DNA from: Zygnema cylindricum
Lineage: Eukaryota; Streptophyta; Zygnematophyceae; Zygnematales; Zygnemataceae
DNA length: 23,707 nucleotides
NCBI GenBank assembly: GCA_037447655.1
Contig: JBBHKE010001586.1
Span: 42,357-66,063 of the forward strand
Reading direction: 5' to 3'
Below the pieces are notes generated by a model. The model saw only the letters and a program-made list of their open reading frames with translations, did no database searches and had not been told where the DNA came from. Below are positions 7,636 through 17,087 of the stretch, in pieces; positions within the stretch are counted from its first letter, which is position 1; each line of letters starts with the position of its first letter. The translations under genes were made by a program, and so were the position numbers.

Positions 7636-8013
7636 GTCTTATACTTGTGTTGAACTAGCAACACCAGTGTACTTGAGAGGTGCATCAAACCACCAAGCTA
7701 CCACTAATCTGTCAAGCTACCACTGAGCTATTACTAAACTACCACTGAGCTATCAGTAAGCTACCATTAAGTTCCCCACTAAGTTCACTAGAATCGTATC
7801 TATCGCTGTTGCTCTATCCTGTACAGAATCACATTAAGAATATCAGACACTGCGTTGTCCGTACGGACAATATCAAATATAATCGTGGTTGCGTTGTTCT
7901 GTCTGTGTTGCAGCTTCGATGCTGCGCTGCTGTGTCTGTATTGCAGCTGCGCTGCTTTGTTTGTATAGCTGCTGTACTGCTCTGAGACTGAAAGCTTTCC
8001 AAGAAAGACAACA
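7636..8013 (-). repeat. Third copia LTR, U3 part only
   Basis: This is the 3' LTR of copia element 1. On the minus strand it starts TGTTGTC at 8013, directly after the purine tract TTTAAGGGAG, and carries the short CTG-rich stretch, the palindrome (7856-7873) and the 11-bp minisatellite. It stops at 7636, precisely at the TATA-like box, where it is joined to the plus-strand gag of element B. R and U5 are gone. It shares the ATCTGTCA variant of the minisatellite with the copy at 5834-6629 and so is closer to that copy than to the one at 2533. Confidence 0.8.
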
Positions 8014-8179
8014 CTCCCTTAAAGCTTTAGACTCAGTATACCGGCGCAGCTAGGGTGATAAGCTAGCGCAGCATCGCAGCATAACAATATAGCAATTAAC
8101 AAGTCACCAAGTCCCACTACATCACAATGGTGGATTTATCGTAGAGTGGCAGTATAGCAGTGCAGCAATTCAAGTATTC

Positions 8180-9080
8180 ACTTAATCCCACTGCGTCCCT
8201 ACAACACTTCAGCTTAGGAGCAGGAAGGGCTTTAATGAGCATATCAACAATCATTTTTGCATCTGGCAAATAACATAATTTAATCACTCTAGAGAACACT
8301 TTTTTCTCTTAAAAAGTGTAATCGTACATCCATGTGCTTGCTTTTGAAGTGATGACTTGGGTTAGAAGCAATGGCAATTACAGCTTGGTTATCACACCAG
8401 ATCACCTGTGGACCAACTTGCATGTATCGTAGTTCTTGTAATATGGATTTTACCCATAAAAGGTCTTTGAGGGCCGAGCTTGCTGCCATATATTCTGACT
8501 CCATTGTTGACTGTGATGTAACCTTTTGAAGTTTGCTGCTCCAGCAGCAAGTACCGTTCCCAATTTGTAGAACAAATCCCGTGGTGGGTTTATGGCTTGG
8601 CATGTCGCCATAGCTTACATCACTCCATGTTTGCAGCTTGACTTCTCCTCCGCCTAGAGTGAGTTTGAGATCTTTAGTTCTTGTGAAATATCTTAAGACT
8701 CTCCTTGCTGCATCAAGATCAGATTTTCTCGGATTTTGTAGACTCTTGCTCAGTACCCCGATTGCTGCAGCAATGTCAAGACGGGTACAGTTCATGAAAT
8801 ATATAAAACTTCCCACTATCTGTCTATATGGTATTATTGTCATAGGATGATCCTCCCGTGACTCTAAATATTCGCTAACAATGACACCTGGTTTTGTCTC
8901 TTCTCCCTCTATGTGCTGTCGAAACTCCATTGGAGTTAAACATCCTTTTGCCCCCCGCATTCCGTACTCATCTAACATGTTTCAAATAGCCTCTTTTTGA
9001 GTCAATTTTGTTATTTTATTATTTCTGTCCCTCTCTACCTGGATACCCAAAATATATTTTGCCTCACCGAGGTCTTTCAT
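8180..9080 (-). pseudogene. Copia element 1: RT end and RNase H
   Basis: Minus-strand end of copia pol, parallel to 3417-4236. From 9080 the frame reads MKDLGEAKYILGIQVERD, has one stop near 8990, then continues from MLDEYGMRG as 229 open codons. RNase H residues D120 (TWSDVSYGD), E162 (MESEYMA) and the DN pair in WCDNQAV are all kept, unlike in element A. A frameshift at about 8295 separates the last 50 codons (SRVIKLCYLPDAKMIVDMLIKAL). The stop used by element A after VGLSE is lost. It lies directly downstream of the RT segment and upstream of the purine tract and LTR. Confidence 0.92.
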
Positions 9081-9725
9081 CTACAACCGTGAGTTTAGAG
9101 CAGTTTTGATTTTGTTAATTTCAGCCATTGATTTGCTAACTAATAGCAAATCATCTTCATATACTGCTATATATACCATCCCATTGTCACCGTTTAGAAC
9201 GTAGACTGAGTGATCAAAACCTATCCTATGAAATCCTAGGCAAGTCAAGAATTCATCAAGCTTTAGATTCCACTGTCTGGGGGTCTGTTTTAGGCCATAC
9301 AAAGATTTTAGCAACTTGCATACTAAGTGCTCTTTTCTTGGTTGCACATACTTTTCAGGCTGCTGCATGTAAATTGTTTCTTCTAGTTCTCTGTGCAAAA
9401 AGGTCGTCTTTACATCCATCTGATATATTTCCAAATCTTCTATAGCAGCTAGAGACAGCAAAATCCTAACTGTCGGAAAACTTACAACTGGAGAAAATGT
9501 TTCTTCAAAATCGATTCCTTCCTTTTCATTATACCCCTTTGCCACAAGTCTAGCCTTATAACGTTCAATGGTGTTATCGGGATTTAACTTCACCTTGAAT
9601 ATCAATTTGCTGCTGATCACTTTTCGGTCTGGAGGAAGGTCCACAAGGTCCCATGTTTGAGACTCAATGATGGACTTTATTTCGTCGTTTGCTGCCTCGA
9701 TCTAGTGATTCCATTCTGGTGATGA
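9081..9725 (-). pseudogene. Copia element 1: reverse transcriptase core
   Basis: RVT_2-type reverse transcriptase of Ty1/copia. The minus strand gives IEAANDEIKSIIESQTWDLV with a stop near 9705, then an open frame of 187 codons. Motifs in order are KARLVAKGYNEKEGIDFEET, catalytic Asp in MDVKTTFLH, KSLYGLKQTPRQW, and AVYEDDLLL. In the last, both catalytic aspartates of the YxDD box are present; the usual small hydrophobic second residue is Glu. A frameshift at 9081 separates it from the following segment. Together with 8180-9080 it forms a nearly complete RT-RNase H. The domain call is certain; activity is not expected because of the breaks. Confidence 0.93.
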
Positions 9726-10850
9726 GAAGGCATCCTGAATGGTCAAAGGCTCCCCTGAGGCTGCCAAGTAGGCAAAGTGAGAGCTTGCTTACAGGCGGCT
9801 GCTTGATCTTCTTCCCCCAGGAAATTCTGAGGCTGAGATCGTCGGATGTCGTGCGTTACGCTGATTGCGCTAGTTGCAATCTGTGTGTACTGACCGCTGT
9901 TTGTCCTTCTGGATCCGAATTTGTTGAGGAACTTGAAGAGAGTTGGACTCCGGAATCACCACCGGAGTTTGTGGAATCTGCCAGACAATATCCTGCATGC
10001 AATCTAAAATGACATATTTCTGTTCCTTTTGTTGCTTTTGCTGCTCTGTCATTTTAAATAAATCTATGGAGTTTAGTTCATCTTTAACAATGAAGTTCCT
10101 TGCTACAACTATTTTCTGCCTCTCAAACACAAAGACTCTATAACCTTTTGAGTGATCATCATATCCTAACAGAATACCCGGTAATCCTTTCGGTTCCATC
10201 TTCAATCTATCTGTAGACATATCCAATATAAAGCATTAACTACTAAAGATCTTGAAATGGCTAACATGTGGTTTGTTTCCTGTCCAAATCTCGTAAGGAG
10301 TAGTTCCTACTGATCTTGATCCTATCCTATTCTTAATATAAAATGTAAAATTAAGAGCCTCACCCCACAATTTCGGATCCACATTTTTATCTGCCAGCAT
10401 CGACCTAGATCTTTCCGTGAGATTTCTATTCAGTAATATCGACACCCCCGTTTTGTTTTAGTGAATATGGAACAGTCAATAGATGACTTATTCCCTCTTC
10501 GAGTAAAAAGGTTTCAAATTCCTTTGATGTGTATTCACCACCATTGTCCGATCTGAGCTGCAAAATAGGCAAATTATGAACCTTTTCAGCCCATGTTTTA
10601 CAGTGTTTGAAGTAACCAAACACTTCACTCTTCTCCTTCATGAAGTAAACTTTTGTAAGCATGGAGAAATCATCTGGGAAGGTGACCATATATTTCATCC
10701 CCTCGGCAGATGGAACCTTCGCCGGACCAAAGACATCTGAATGAATTTGTTGTAAGAGTTTGGTTGACCGATGCTCAGACTCATTAGGAAATGGCAATCT
10801 ATGGATTTTGCCTAAAGCGCAACCATCACAAGTTTTGACCAACTCATCTG
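9726..10850 (-). pseudogene. Copia element 1: integrase
   Basis: Minus-strand integrase split over several frames. CDGCALGKIHRLPFP is the end of the zinc-binding region, HSDVFGP carries the first catalytic Asp, and LRSDNGGEYTS the second. The third residue, Glu of QNGVSERLNRT in copy 2, is disrupted here to QNGGVDITE by a shift near 10440. After the core come LADKNVDPKLWGEALNFTFYIKNR, PYEIWTGNKPHVSHFKIF and the C-terminal GYDDHSKGYRVFVFERQKIVVAR region, then a Q-rich linker (about 9870-10020) leading to RT. It is the same protein as 12729-13860. Order gag-protease-integrase-RT marks it as copia rather than gypsy. Confidence 0.92.
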
Positions 10851-11460
10851 TGATTCATACACCCTCTATTTTTCGAGTAAGGACCATTTTCCTAAAACTA
10901 TCATAGTTTACATGGCCTAATCTTTTATGCCACAACACATCTGAGTGCAAAACACCGGAGTACAGAACATCATTCTCCTTGGTATTAGCCATATCTATGC
11001 GATACATCTTGCTACTATCTCTAGTACCTGTAACCGCAACCTTGCCATTTTTGCTAACAACCTGCCGACCATTTTTCAAATTAACCTCAAAGCCTTTACT
11101 CTCTACCAACGACATAGAAAACAGATTTTTCTTAGAGTCAGGCACAAATAAGACATTGTGAAGAGTCCTTTCACTTGCACTTCCTTCTACATCAACGAGT
11201 TAGGACACATCACCCACAGCACGAGTATGGTCACTCATTCCACACGCATAATAATTTTTTTTCTCCGGCGTTGTTTTCAGATTTTTGAAGATGGCCTTGT
11301 TCCAGCACATGTGGGCTGACGCTCCTGTATCCATTATCCATCTAGGGTCCTTCGCGCCCTCCATTGCAGCCGCCATAGCGAATAGATCCGTATCATCCTC
11401 CATAAAAACCATCAAAGTCTCGTCTTGGAGAGACGAAGAAGCCGAAAATAGTGCATTTCC
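10851..11460 (-). pseudogene. Copia element 1: protease and pre-integrase
   Basis: The minus strand encodes FAMAAAMEGAKDPRWIMDTGASAHMCWNK, in which DTGA is the retropepsin-type active site of a copia aspartic protease. It goes on to SLVESKGFEVNLKNGRQVVSKNGKVAVTG. It then enters the pre-integrase domain LHSDVLWHKRLGHVNYDSFRKMV, whose His residues pair with the downstream CDGC to bind zinc. A stop interrupts it near 11198. Copy 2 has the equivalent uninterrupted over 13862-14434. Confidence 0.92.
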
Positions 11461-12095
11461 ACGAGGTGTAGGCCCCGTGAAGCCTTTGTAAAATGGGATT
11501 TGTTGCCGTCCCGGCCTGTATAAACCTGTATCGTTAGCTATTTTAAGCTTAGGACAGAATTTGTATCCATGACCTCTCTCACTACAATAAAAGCATGCAT
11601 TGTTTGATTGTCCATTTCCACCTTGATTAAACTGTCTGAACTCATTAAATTGATTCCTTTAATGATTAAACTCTCTTTTTCTATCAAAGTTTGAATTAAA
11701 AGCCTCTATTTGCTCAACATTGAGAATATTAGATGTAGCTTCCTCTTGTAGTAAAATATTGATGGCTAACTGTAAAGTCCAGCTAGATTTATCTTTTTGT
11801 TTGAGCATGTCAGATGCTCCTTTCATACTACGAGGGACACCCCTCATGAGCAATGTTGCCTCTTGAAAAAGAGGAAACACCCCACCTGCACAAGCATGTG
11901 CATCTACAAGGATACAGAAATTGTTAGAATATTCAGCCATTGTACCGCCATTGTACTTATAGTCCCAAATTTTTCCAGCCAATAGCAGCTCTTCTTGGAC
12001 ATTGGCCTTTTCATAATCACTTTTAAGTGATTTCCAGATATCAACTGTTTTTTTCATTTTTATCCGAGACATAGCTAAGTCCTCAGATAAACAAA
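11461..12095 (-). pseudogene. Copia element 1: gag, 5'-truncated
   Basis: Minus-strand gag from FCLSEDLAMSRIKMKKTVDIWKS through VQEELLLAGKIWDYKYNGGTMAEYSNNFCILVDAHACAGG to GVPRSMKGASDMLKQKDKSSW. It then passes, after a shift near 11658, to a CCHC knuckle CFYCSERGHGYKFC at about 11557-11598 with intact C-x2-C-x4-H-x4-C spacing. The first 70-80 gag residues seen in element B are missing: at about 12095 the sequence turns into a truncated gypsy LTR. The open frame happens to continue some 33 codons into that LTR, giving a chimeric start that is not gag. Confidence 0.9.
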
Positions 12096-12728
12096 AGTTC
12101 TCCACAAGAAAGTTTGCTTGAATTTCTAGGGTTTTTCTCAGGAGACAGTACTGAAACAGCAACCTGTCTACCTCGGCGCCAAGTGCCTTATACAAGCAAA
12201 GTTTGTCCTATCGATAGTACCAAAGTCAAGCAATACCAGGAGCCAATCACCGGCTAGGAATTGTTATCATACGGACATAAGACAAAACATGTTGTACTAC
12301 ACTCAAGGCAAAAAGTTAGGCGACTATCTCCGGCTAGATTAGAAGCCACGTGAAACGTCTAACTTTGACTCACATTAATAAATGCTCTACCCGACTGGTG
12401 GACCTGAACTAACGTCCTACTGACAACCAATAGCGAAATCTACAAGACTATCCCAAAAGTTACGTGGCGTTCCACAATGTAGTCCCCAACGGGACAGTTG
12501 GCAACTGGTCATATGTAACAGGATGGTAATCTTTGGAACGGAGTAACTTTGTCGTCCGGCCTCCGTTAGGTGCGAAATAAAGTACGTTCGGTTCAATTAG
12601 GAAAATAGAAGAATCTGGTCTGGCTGGGTGCGCTCTTTTCCACGTACTTTGATGATCGTATAGAGGAAAAAATCTTGGGAATCCTTGGTAAGATAAAAGG
12701 GGTGCTTGTGAAGCACATGAGCTTGACA
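12091..12728 (-). repeat. Truncated gypsy LTR, minus sense
   Basis: This is the inverted partner of the LTR beginning at 14457. On the minus strand it starts TGTCAAGCTCATGTGCTTCAC (12728) and matches the other copy through the CCAAT and TATA region down to GGAGAACTTTTGT (about 15141 in the other). There it is joined to copia gag. It lacks 46 bases present in the other copy (14833-14878); the missing block is bounded by CACGTG on both sides, and a single CACGTG remains here at 12347-12352, the signature of a deletion between short direct repeats. The rest of U5 and all gypsy internal sequence are absent. Confidence 0.88.
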
Positions 12729-13860
12729 TTCCGCTCTGGTGATGAGAAGGCCTCTTGGATGGTCAAGGGCTCCCCTGAGGCTGCCGAGTAGGCAAAGTGA
12801 GAGCTTGCTTGCAGGCGGCTGCTGGATCTTCTTTCCCTCGGAAATTTTGAGGCTGAGATCGTCGGTTGCCGCGCATTGCGCTAATTGCGCAAGTTGCGAT
12901 CTGTGTGTATTGACTGCTGTTGGTTCGGTTGGAACTGAACATGTTGAGGAAGTTGGAGAGAGTCTGACTCTAGAGTCATCATCGGAGAATGTTGCACCTG
13001 CGGGACAATTTCTTGCATGCAATCTAAGATGACATACTCTTGTACTTTTTGCTGCTTTTGCTGCTCTGTCATGTGAAATAAATCTATCGAGTCTAGTTCA
13101 TATTTGACAATGATATTCCTTGCCACAACTATTTGCTGCCTCTCAAACACAAAGACTTTGTAACCTTTTGAGTGGTCATCATATCCAAACAAAAATACCC
13201 GGTAATCCCTTGAGTTCCATTTTCCATCTATCCGTAGATGTATCTAAGATAAAACATTTACTACCAAAGACTTTGAAATGGCTAACATCATGTTTGCTAC
13301 CTGTCCAGATCTCGTAAGGAGTAGATTCTACCGATTTGGATCCTATGCTATTCTTAATATAAACTGCACAATTTAGAGCCTAGCCCAAAATTTTGGATCC
13401 ACATTTTTATTTGCGAGCATCGACCTCGAGCTCTCCGTGAGAGTTCTATTTAATCTTTCCGACACCCCATTTTGTTCTGGTGAATATGAAACACTCAACT
13501 GATGACTTATGCCTTCATCGAGTAAAAAGGTTTTAAATGCTTTCGAAGTATATTCACCACCATTGTCCGATCTGAGGTGTAAAATAGATAAATTATGAAT
13601 TTTTTCAGCCCATGCTTTGTAGTGTTTGAAGTGACCAAACACCTCACTCTTCTCTTTCTTGAAGTAAACCGTTGTAAACATGGAGAAATCATCTGTGAAC
13701 GTGACCATATATTTCATTCCCCCGCCAAATGGAACCTTCGCAGGACCAAAAACATCCGAATGAATTTGTTGTAAAAGTCTCGTGGACCGATGCTCAGTCT
13801 CTTTGGGAAATGGTAGTCTGTGGATTTTGCCCAAAACGCAGCCATCACATATTTTGATTG
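12729..13860 (-). pseudogene. Copia element 2: integrase
   Basis: Second copy of the copia integrase, parallel to 9726-10850. The core on 13373-13834 is in one open frame with all three catalytic-type residues: Asp in HSDVFGP, Asp in LRSDNGGEY and Glu in EQNGVSERLNRT. Frame changes follow near 13373 and 13200. The C-terminal part GYDDHSKGYKVFVFERQQIVVAR and the Q-rich linker run to 12740. Copia homology ends at SPERN, where the gypsy LTR starts at 12728, so RT and RNase H are missing. By eye it aligns with element 1 across its whole length with scattered substitutions and small gaps. Confidence 0.92.
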
Positions 13861-14456
13861 GCTAATCTATGATTAGGACACCCTCTATTTTTCGAGGAAT
13901 GACCATTTTTCTCAAACTATCATAGTTTACATGTCCTAATCTCTTATGCCACAACTCATCTGAATGCAAAGCACTAGAGTACAAAACATCATTCTCCTTG
14001 GTATTAGCCATATCCATTTGGTACAACTTGTTATTATCTCTAGTACCGGTAACTCCAATTTTGCCATTTTTGCTAACAACCTGCCTACCATTTTTCAAAT
14101 TAACCAAAAAGCCTTTACTCTCTACCAAAGACGTAAAAAACATATTTTTCTTAAAGTTAGGCAAAAACAAGACATTGTGAAGAGTCCTTTCAGTAGCTTT
14201 GCCCTCCACATCCACTAGCAAAGACACATCACCCACAGCACGAGTTTGAACACTCATTCCACAAGCATAATAAATATTTTTCTCCGGCGTTGTTTTCAGA
14301 TTTTTGAAGATGGCTTTGTTCCAGCACATGTGGGCTGACGCTCCCGTGTCCATTATCCATCCAGGGTCCTTGGTGCCCTCCATCGCTGCCGCCATGGCAA
14401 ATAGATCCGTTTCATCTTCCTCAAAAAATGTCAAAGTCTCATCCTGGAGTGATGAA
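13861..14456 (-). pseudogene. Copia element 2: protease and pre-integrase
   Basis: An open minus-strand frame of 190 codons encodes DPGWIMDTGASAHMCWNK with the DTGA protease active site, then SLVESKGFLVNLKNGRQVV, and LHSDELWHKRLGHVNYDSLRKMV of the pre-integrase domain. It stops near 13862, just before the integrase segment. It begins within the gag-protease linker because the plus-strand gypsy LTR has inserted at 14457. This is the best preserved piece of copia in the window. Confidence 0.92.
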
Positions 14457-14832
14457 TGTCAAGCTCATGTGCTTCACAGGCACCCCTTTTATCTTACTAA
14501 GGATTCCCGGGCCTTTTTCCTCTGTACGGTCATCAAAGTACGGGGAAAGGAGCGGTCTCAGCCGGACCAGATTCTTCTATTTTCCTAATTGAACGAAACG
14601 CACTTTATTTCGCGCCTAACGGAGGCCGGATGACAAAGTTACTCCGTTCCAAAGATTACCATCCTGTTACATGTGACCAGTTGCCAACTGTCCCGTTGGG
14701 GGCTACATTGTGGAACGCCACTTAACTTTTGGGATAGTCTTGTAGATTTTGCTGTTGGCTGTAAGTAGGACGTAAGTTCAGGTCCACCAGCCGGGTAGAA
14801 CATTTATTAATGTGAGTCAAAGCTAGACGTTT

Positions 14833-15045
14833 CACGTGAATTTAGATCTTTGTTGCTCAGAATTCTGTCATAGAAAACCACGTGGCTTCTAATCTAGCCG
14901 GAGATAGTCGCCTAACGTTTTGCCTTGAGTGTAGTACAACATGCTTTGTCTTATGTCCGTATGATAACAATTCCTGGCCGGTGATTGGCTCTGGTATTGC
15001 TTTGACTTTGGTACTATCGATAGGACAAACTTTGCTTGTATAAGG
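14833..15045 (+). promoter_or_regulatory. Gypsy LTR promoter region
   Basis: CACGTG (G-box) occurs at 14833-14838 and 14879-14884, ATTGG at 14984-14988 and TATAAGG at 15039-15045. The CCAAT and TATA elements are both conserved in the diverged inverted copy at 12190-12250, which keeps a single CACGTG. Spacing of about 50 bases between CCAAT and TATA is normal for RNA polymerase II. Transcription would start at about 15063-15071. G-boxes are bound by bZIP and bHLH factors in plants; use of these sites is inference. Confidence 0.55.
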
Positions 15046-15060
15046 CATTTGGGGCCGAGG

Positions 15061-15083
15061 GAGACAGGTTGTTGTTTCAGTAC
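15061..15083 (+). promoter_or_regulatory. 5' end segment complementary to the primer site
   Basis: These 23 bases, starting GAGACAGGTTG and ending TTTCAGTAC, are the perfect reverse complement of 15657-15679. They begin 22 bases after the first T of the TATA box, so they would lie at or very near the 5' end of the element's RNA. Two further G:U pairs and one A:U pair extend the possible RNA helix to the left. The inverted LTR copy keeps 21 of the 23 bases at 12157-12179. Confidence 0.6.
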
Positions 15084-15656
15084 TATCTCCGGGAAAAAAC
15101 CCTAGAAATTCCTGCAAACTTTCTTTTGGAGAACTTTTGTTTTGCTTGTGATTGTGACCCTATTGCCATCTTGGTTTGCATCCGTCCTTTGTGGAAATCG
15201 TAGTCCGGTTGGGTGGTTAGCACCATCTTTCCTGTTTTGGGCGGTTTGGGGACTGGTGTCTGTTGGAAACCAAGAAGGGTCTTGCCTGTTCCGGGTCGCG
15301 GAAACCGAGGAGTTAAGGAGGCCTTACCTGTTCCTGGGTTTTCAGGGGGTGATTTCGTCTCCTTTTGGTTGTCCACGTTACGTTTTGGGGGTAGGTTGAG
15401 CGAGCTTGCTATTATTCCACATTCTAACTTTATATCTCTATTCTTTTCTAAGGGCAAGGTGATATTGTTAATTCTGAGGCAACATTTTTATATTTCTATC
15501 CTTTCATTTTTCTGAGTGGAAGCATCTGTGTTCTCTCTTTGGTAGTCCTTTTTGGGGCTCTGGTTGGGTTTCTTCCTGGGTCGATTACCAGAATCTTTTG
15601 TACCAAGATAGCGGATTTTGAGAGGATTTTTGTTAGGCTTCCAACAGATAGTCACT

Positions 15657-15679
15657 GTACTGAAACAACAACCTGTCTC
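15657..15679 (+). promoter_or_regulatory. Primer-binding site candidate (self-priming type)
   Basis: GTACTGAAACAACAACCTGT and the three following bases sit two bases after the predicted LTR end and about 75 bases before the first gag ATG, where a primer-binding site belongs. It does not begin with TGG and I cannot match it to a tRNA 3' end, but it pairs perfectly with 15061-15083 at the predicted RNA 5' end. In the Tf1/sushi group of gypsy elements the RNA's own first bases serve as primer. That this happens here is inference. Confidence 0.5.
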
Positions 15680-15754
15680 TTTAGGTTAAAGAGGATAGGT
15701 GCTCAGATCGGAGTATATTTATAAGGGGATTTAGATCTTCTTCTCCAGTCAGCT

Positions 15755-17087
15755 ATGGGGGGAGGAGAAGTCCAGGATAAGGATCTTCCGGGTGTCAGAT
15801 CGGATGAGCAGGAGAGGCAAAAAGCGGTGGCCCGAGAGGAAGAGTCACAGATGCACGAGGAAGCACCCCCCTTTTGCTCACCTGTACACATAGAGCAGTT
15901 TCTTAAGGGAGAGATGCCCCGGGGGGTTGCGGTCGACACACCTCCTACGCACCCTGAAGGGAGACCCTCTCCTCCACCTCCACCTGTCTTTTCCCCGAGA
16001 ATTTCCCAACGTTGCCGAGTCAATCAGAGCTAGAGCTTCGGAGAAGGCGGAGAGGCCGCCCCTATCCCCTAAAAGCCGTAGAAAGGGGTTGGCCCACAAG
16101 GAAGCGTTCCTTGGTCACATTCCCGAGGTCGGTCGCTATACCCGATCTAAGGCACCGATAGCAGAAATGTACATTGATCCTAAGATTCTGACCGATCCTA
16201 ACCGGCCGGGTCGCAAAGAAATCTTAGCCCTTCATGATCTCCATGAGTTGAAGGTTAAGAAGGAGTTGGTGCAGCGGGTAGCAAGGTCAGATGAAGCCAG
16301 AGTGGTACGTCTAGTGGGAGGTGTAGTGGAGATACTCAGTAGTTCATCCAAGAGTGGCTCCCCACCCACCGTATCGGAGCAACCAGAAGGACCATCAACT
16401 TCCTACCAGCAACCCACCCTTTCTCAGGACACCGCAACCAGCAGGCCGGCTCACGGTGGGGCGGTCCCTAGGACACGGACCGGGGAAGGGACCAACAAGC
16501 GAGGGTTACCCGAGCCAAAGAAGGGGTACAGGTTCGATCATCGGGACCGCAACGGCAGGTTCGCTCCCCGACCTAAAGCGAAACCGTTTTTCCCTTCCGA
16601 TCCCACCTCTCCTAGCTCAAAGTCTCCTTCTGCTCCGGCGGTTCGACCATCAGAGGGGTTGTGGTGTTGTAGACCCACCGATCCATAGGTACCGGGTTTG
16701 GGGATTGCGGATCTCTCAGGGGTGGTGAGCAGTACACAAAAACTGGTTAACATCTTGCGATCCCAGGGTCAGGGTACGGCGGGGGCTGGACCCGTCACTA
16801 TCGATTGGGAAGCTCTTGAAGAAGAGAGGAAAAGGGCCCTCGAACAGGAATTTCTCCTCATAAGGGAAGCTAGACGAATATCAAGAGGGATCCTTAGTGG
16901 ATAGGTAGCTCCTCGTAGAGAGACAGGTCCCTCGGCTGGGAGACAACCTACAGTGCAGACAACCCCTACGGAGATGCCAGCTCCTGGGATTTCTTCGGAA
17001 CTTAGACCGGAGTCTCCTCTTCAGCGAGAAGGGGGGGAAACAACAAGACCTAACGAACAGGGATTGGGTGCAGATTTACCGGGTAAC
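15755..17087 (+). pseudogene. Gypsy gag, N-terminal part
   Basis: The plus-strand frame opens at ATG 15755 (MGGGEVQDKDLPGVRSDEQE). It shifts near 16010 into the frame that reads FPREFPNVAESIRARASEKAE, and runs to the solo LTR at 17088 with single stops near 16686 and 16902. The protein is hydrophilic and rich in Pro, Ser, Arg and Gly (GSPPTVSEQPEGPSTSYQQP), with a charged segment WEALEEERKRALEQEFLLIREARR that is probably a coiled coil. No domain is recognisable by name. It is assigned to gag by position between the LTR and the capsid-like and zinc-knuckle segments downstream. High GC and balanced codon use contrast with the AT-rich flanks. Confidence 0.7.

Larger units (their letters stand above)
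14457..15654 (+). repeat. Gypsy 5' LTR (about 1.2 kb)
   Basis: The repeat begins TGTCAAGC at 14457, exactly where copia homology stops. Its first 680 bases recur inverted at 12091-12728. The right end is placed at ..GATAGTCA (15654) because it gives a TG..CA border, a primer-site candidate follows at 15657, and a gag start codon follows at 15755. Promoter-like signals in U3 are two CACGTG boxes (14833, 14879), ATTGG, a reverse CCAAT box (14984-14988), and TATAAGG (15039). The 3' LTR is outside the window, so the right border is a prediction. Confidence 0.75.

Noticed and set aside
12597-13022. Minus-strand 141-codon open frame
   Set aside because: It crosses the junction of gypsy LTR and copia DNA and is in a different frame from copia pol, so it is a by-product of the join.
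12091-15142. A DNA transposon with 640-bp terminal inverted repeats carrying copia sequence
   Set aside because: The inner arm ends begin TGTCAAG and the right arm continues into a gypsy primer site and gag, so the arms are LTRs and not transposon ends. No target duplication was seen at the outer ends.
15083-15457. Minus-strand 124-codon open frame in the gypsy LTR
   Set aside because: It lies antisense in U5, has no counterpart in the inverted LTR copy beyond its first bases, and resembles no known protein.
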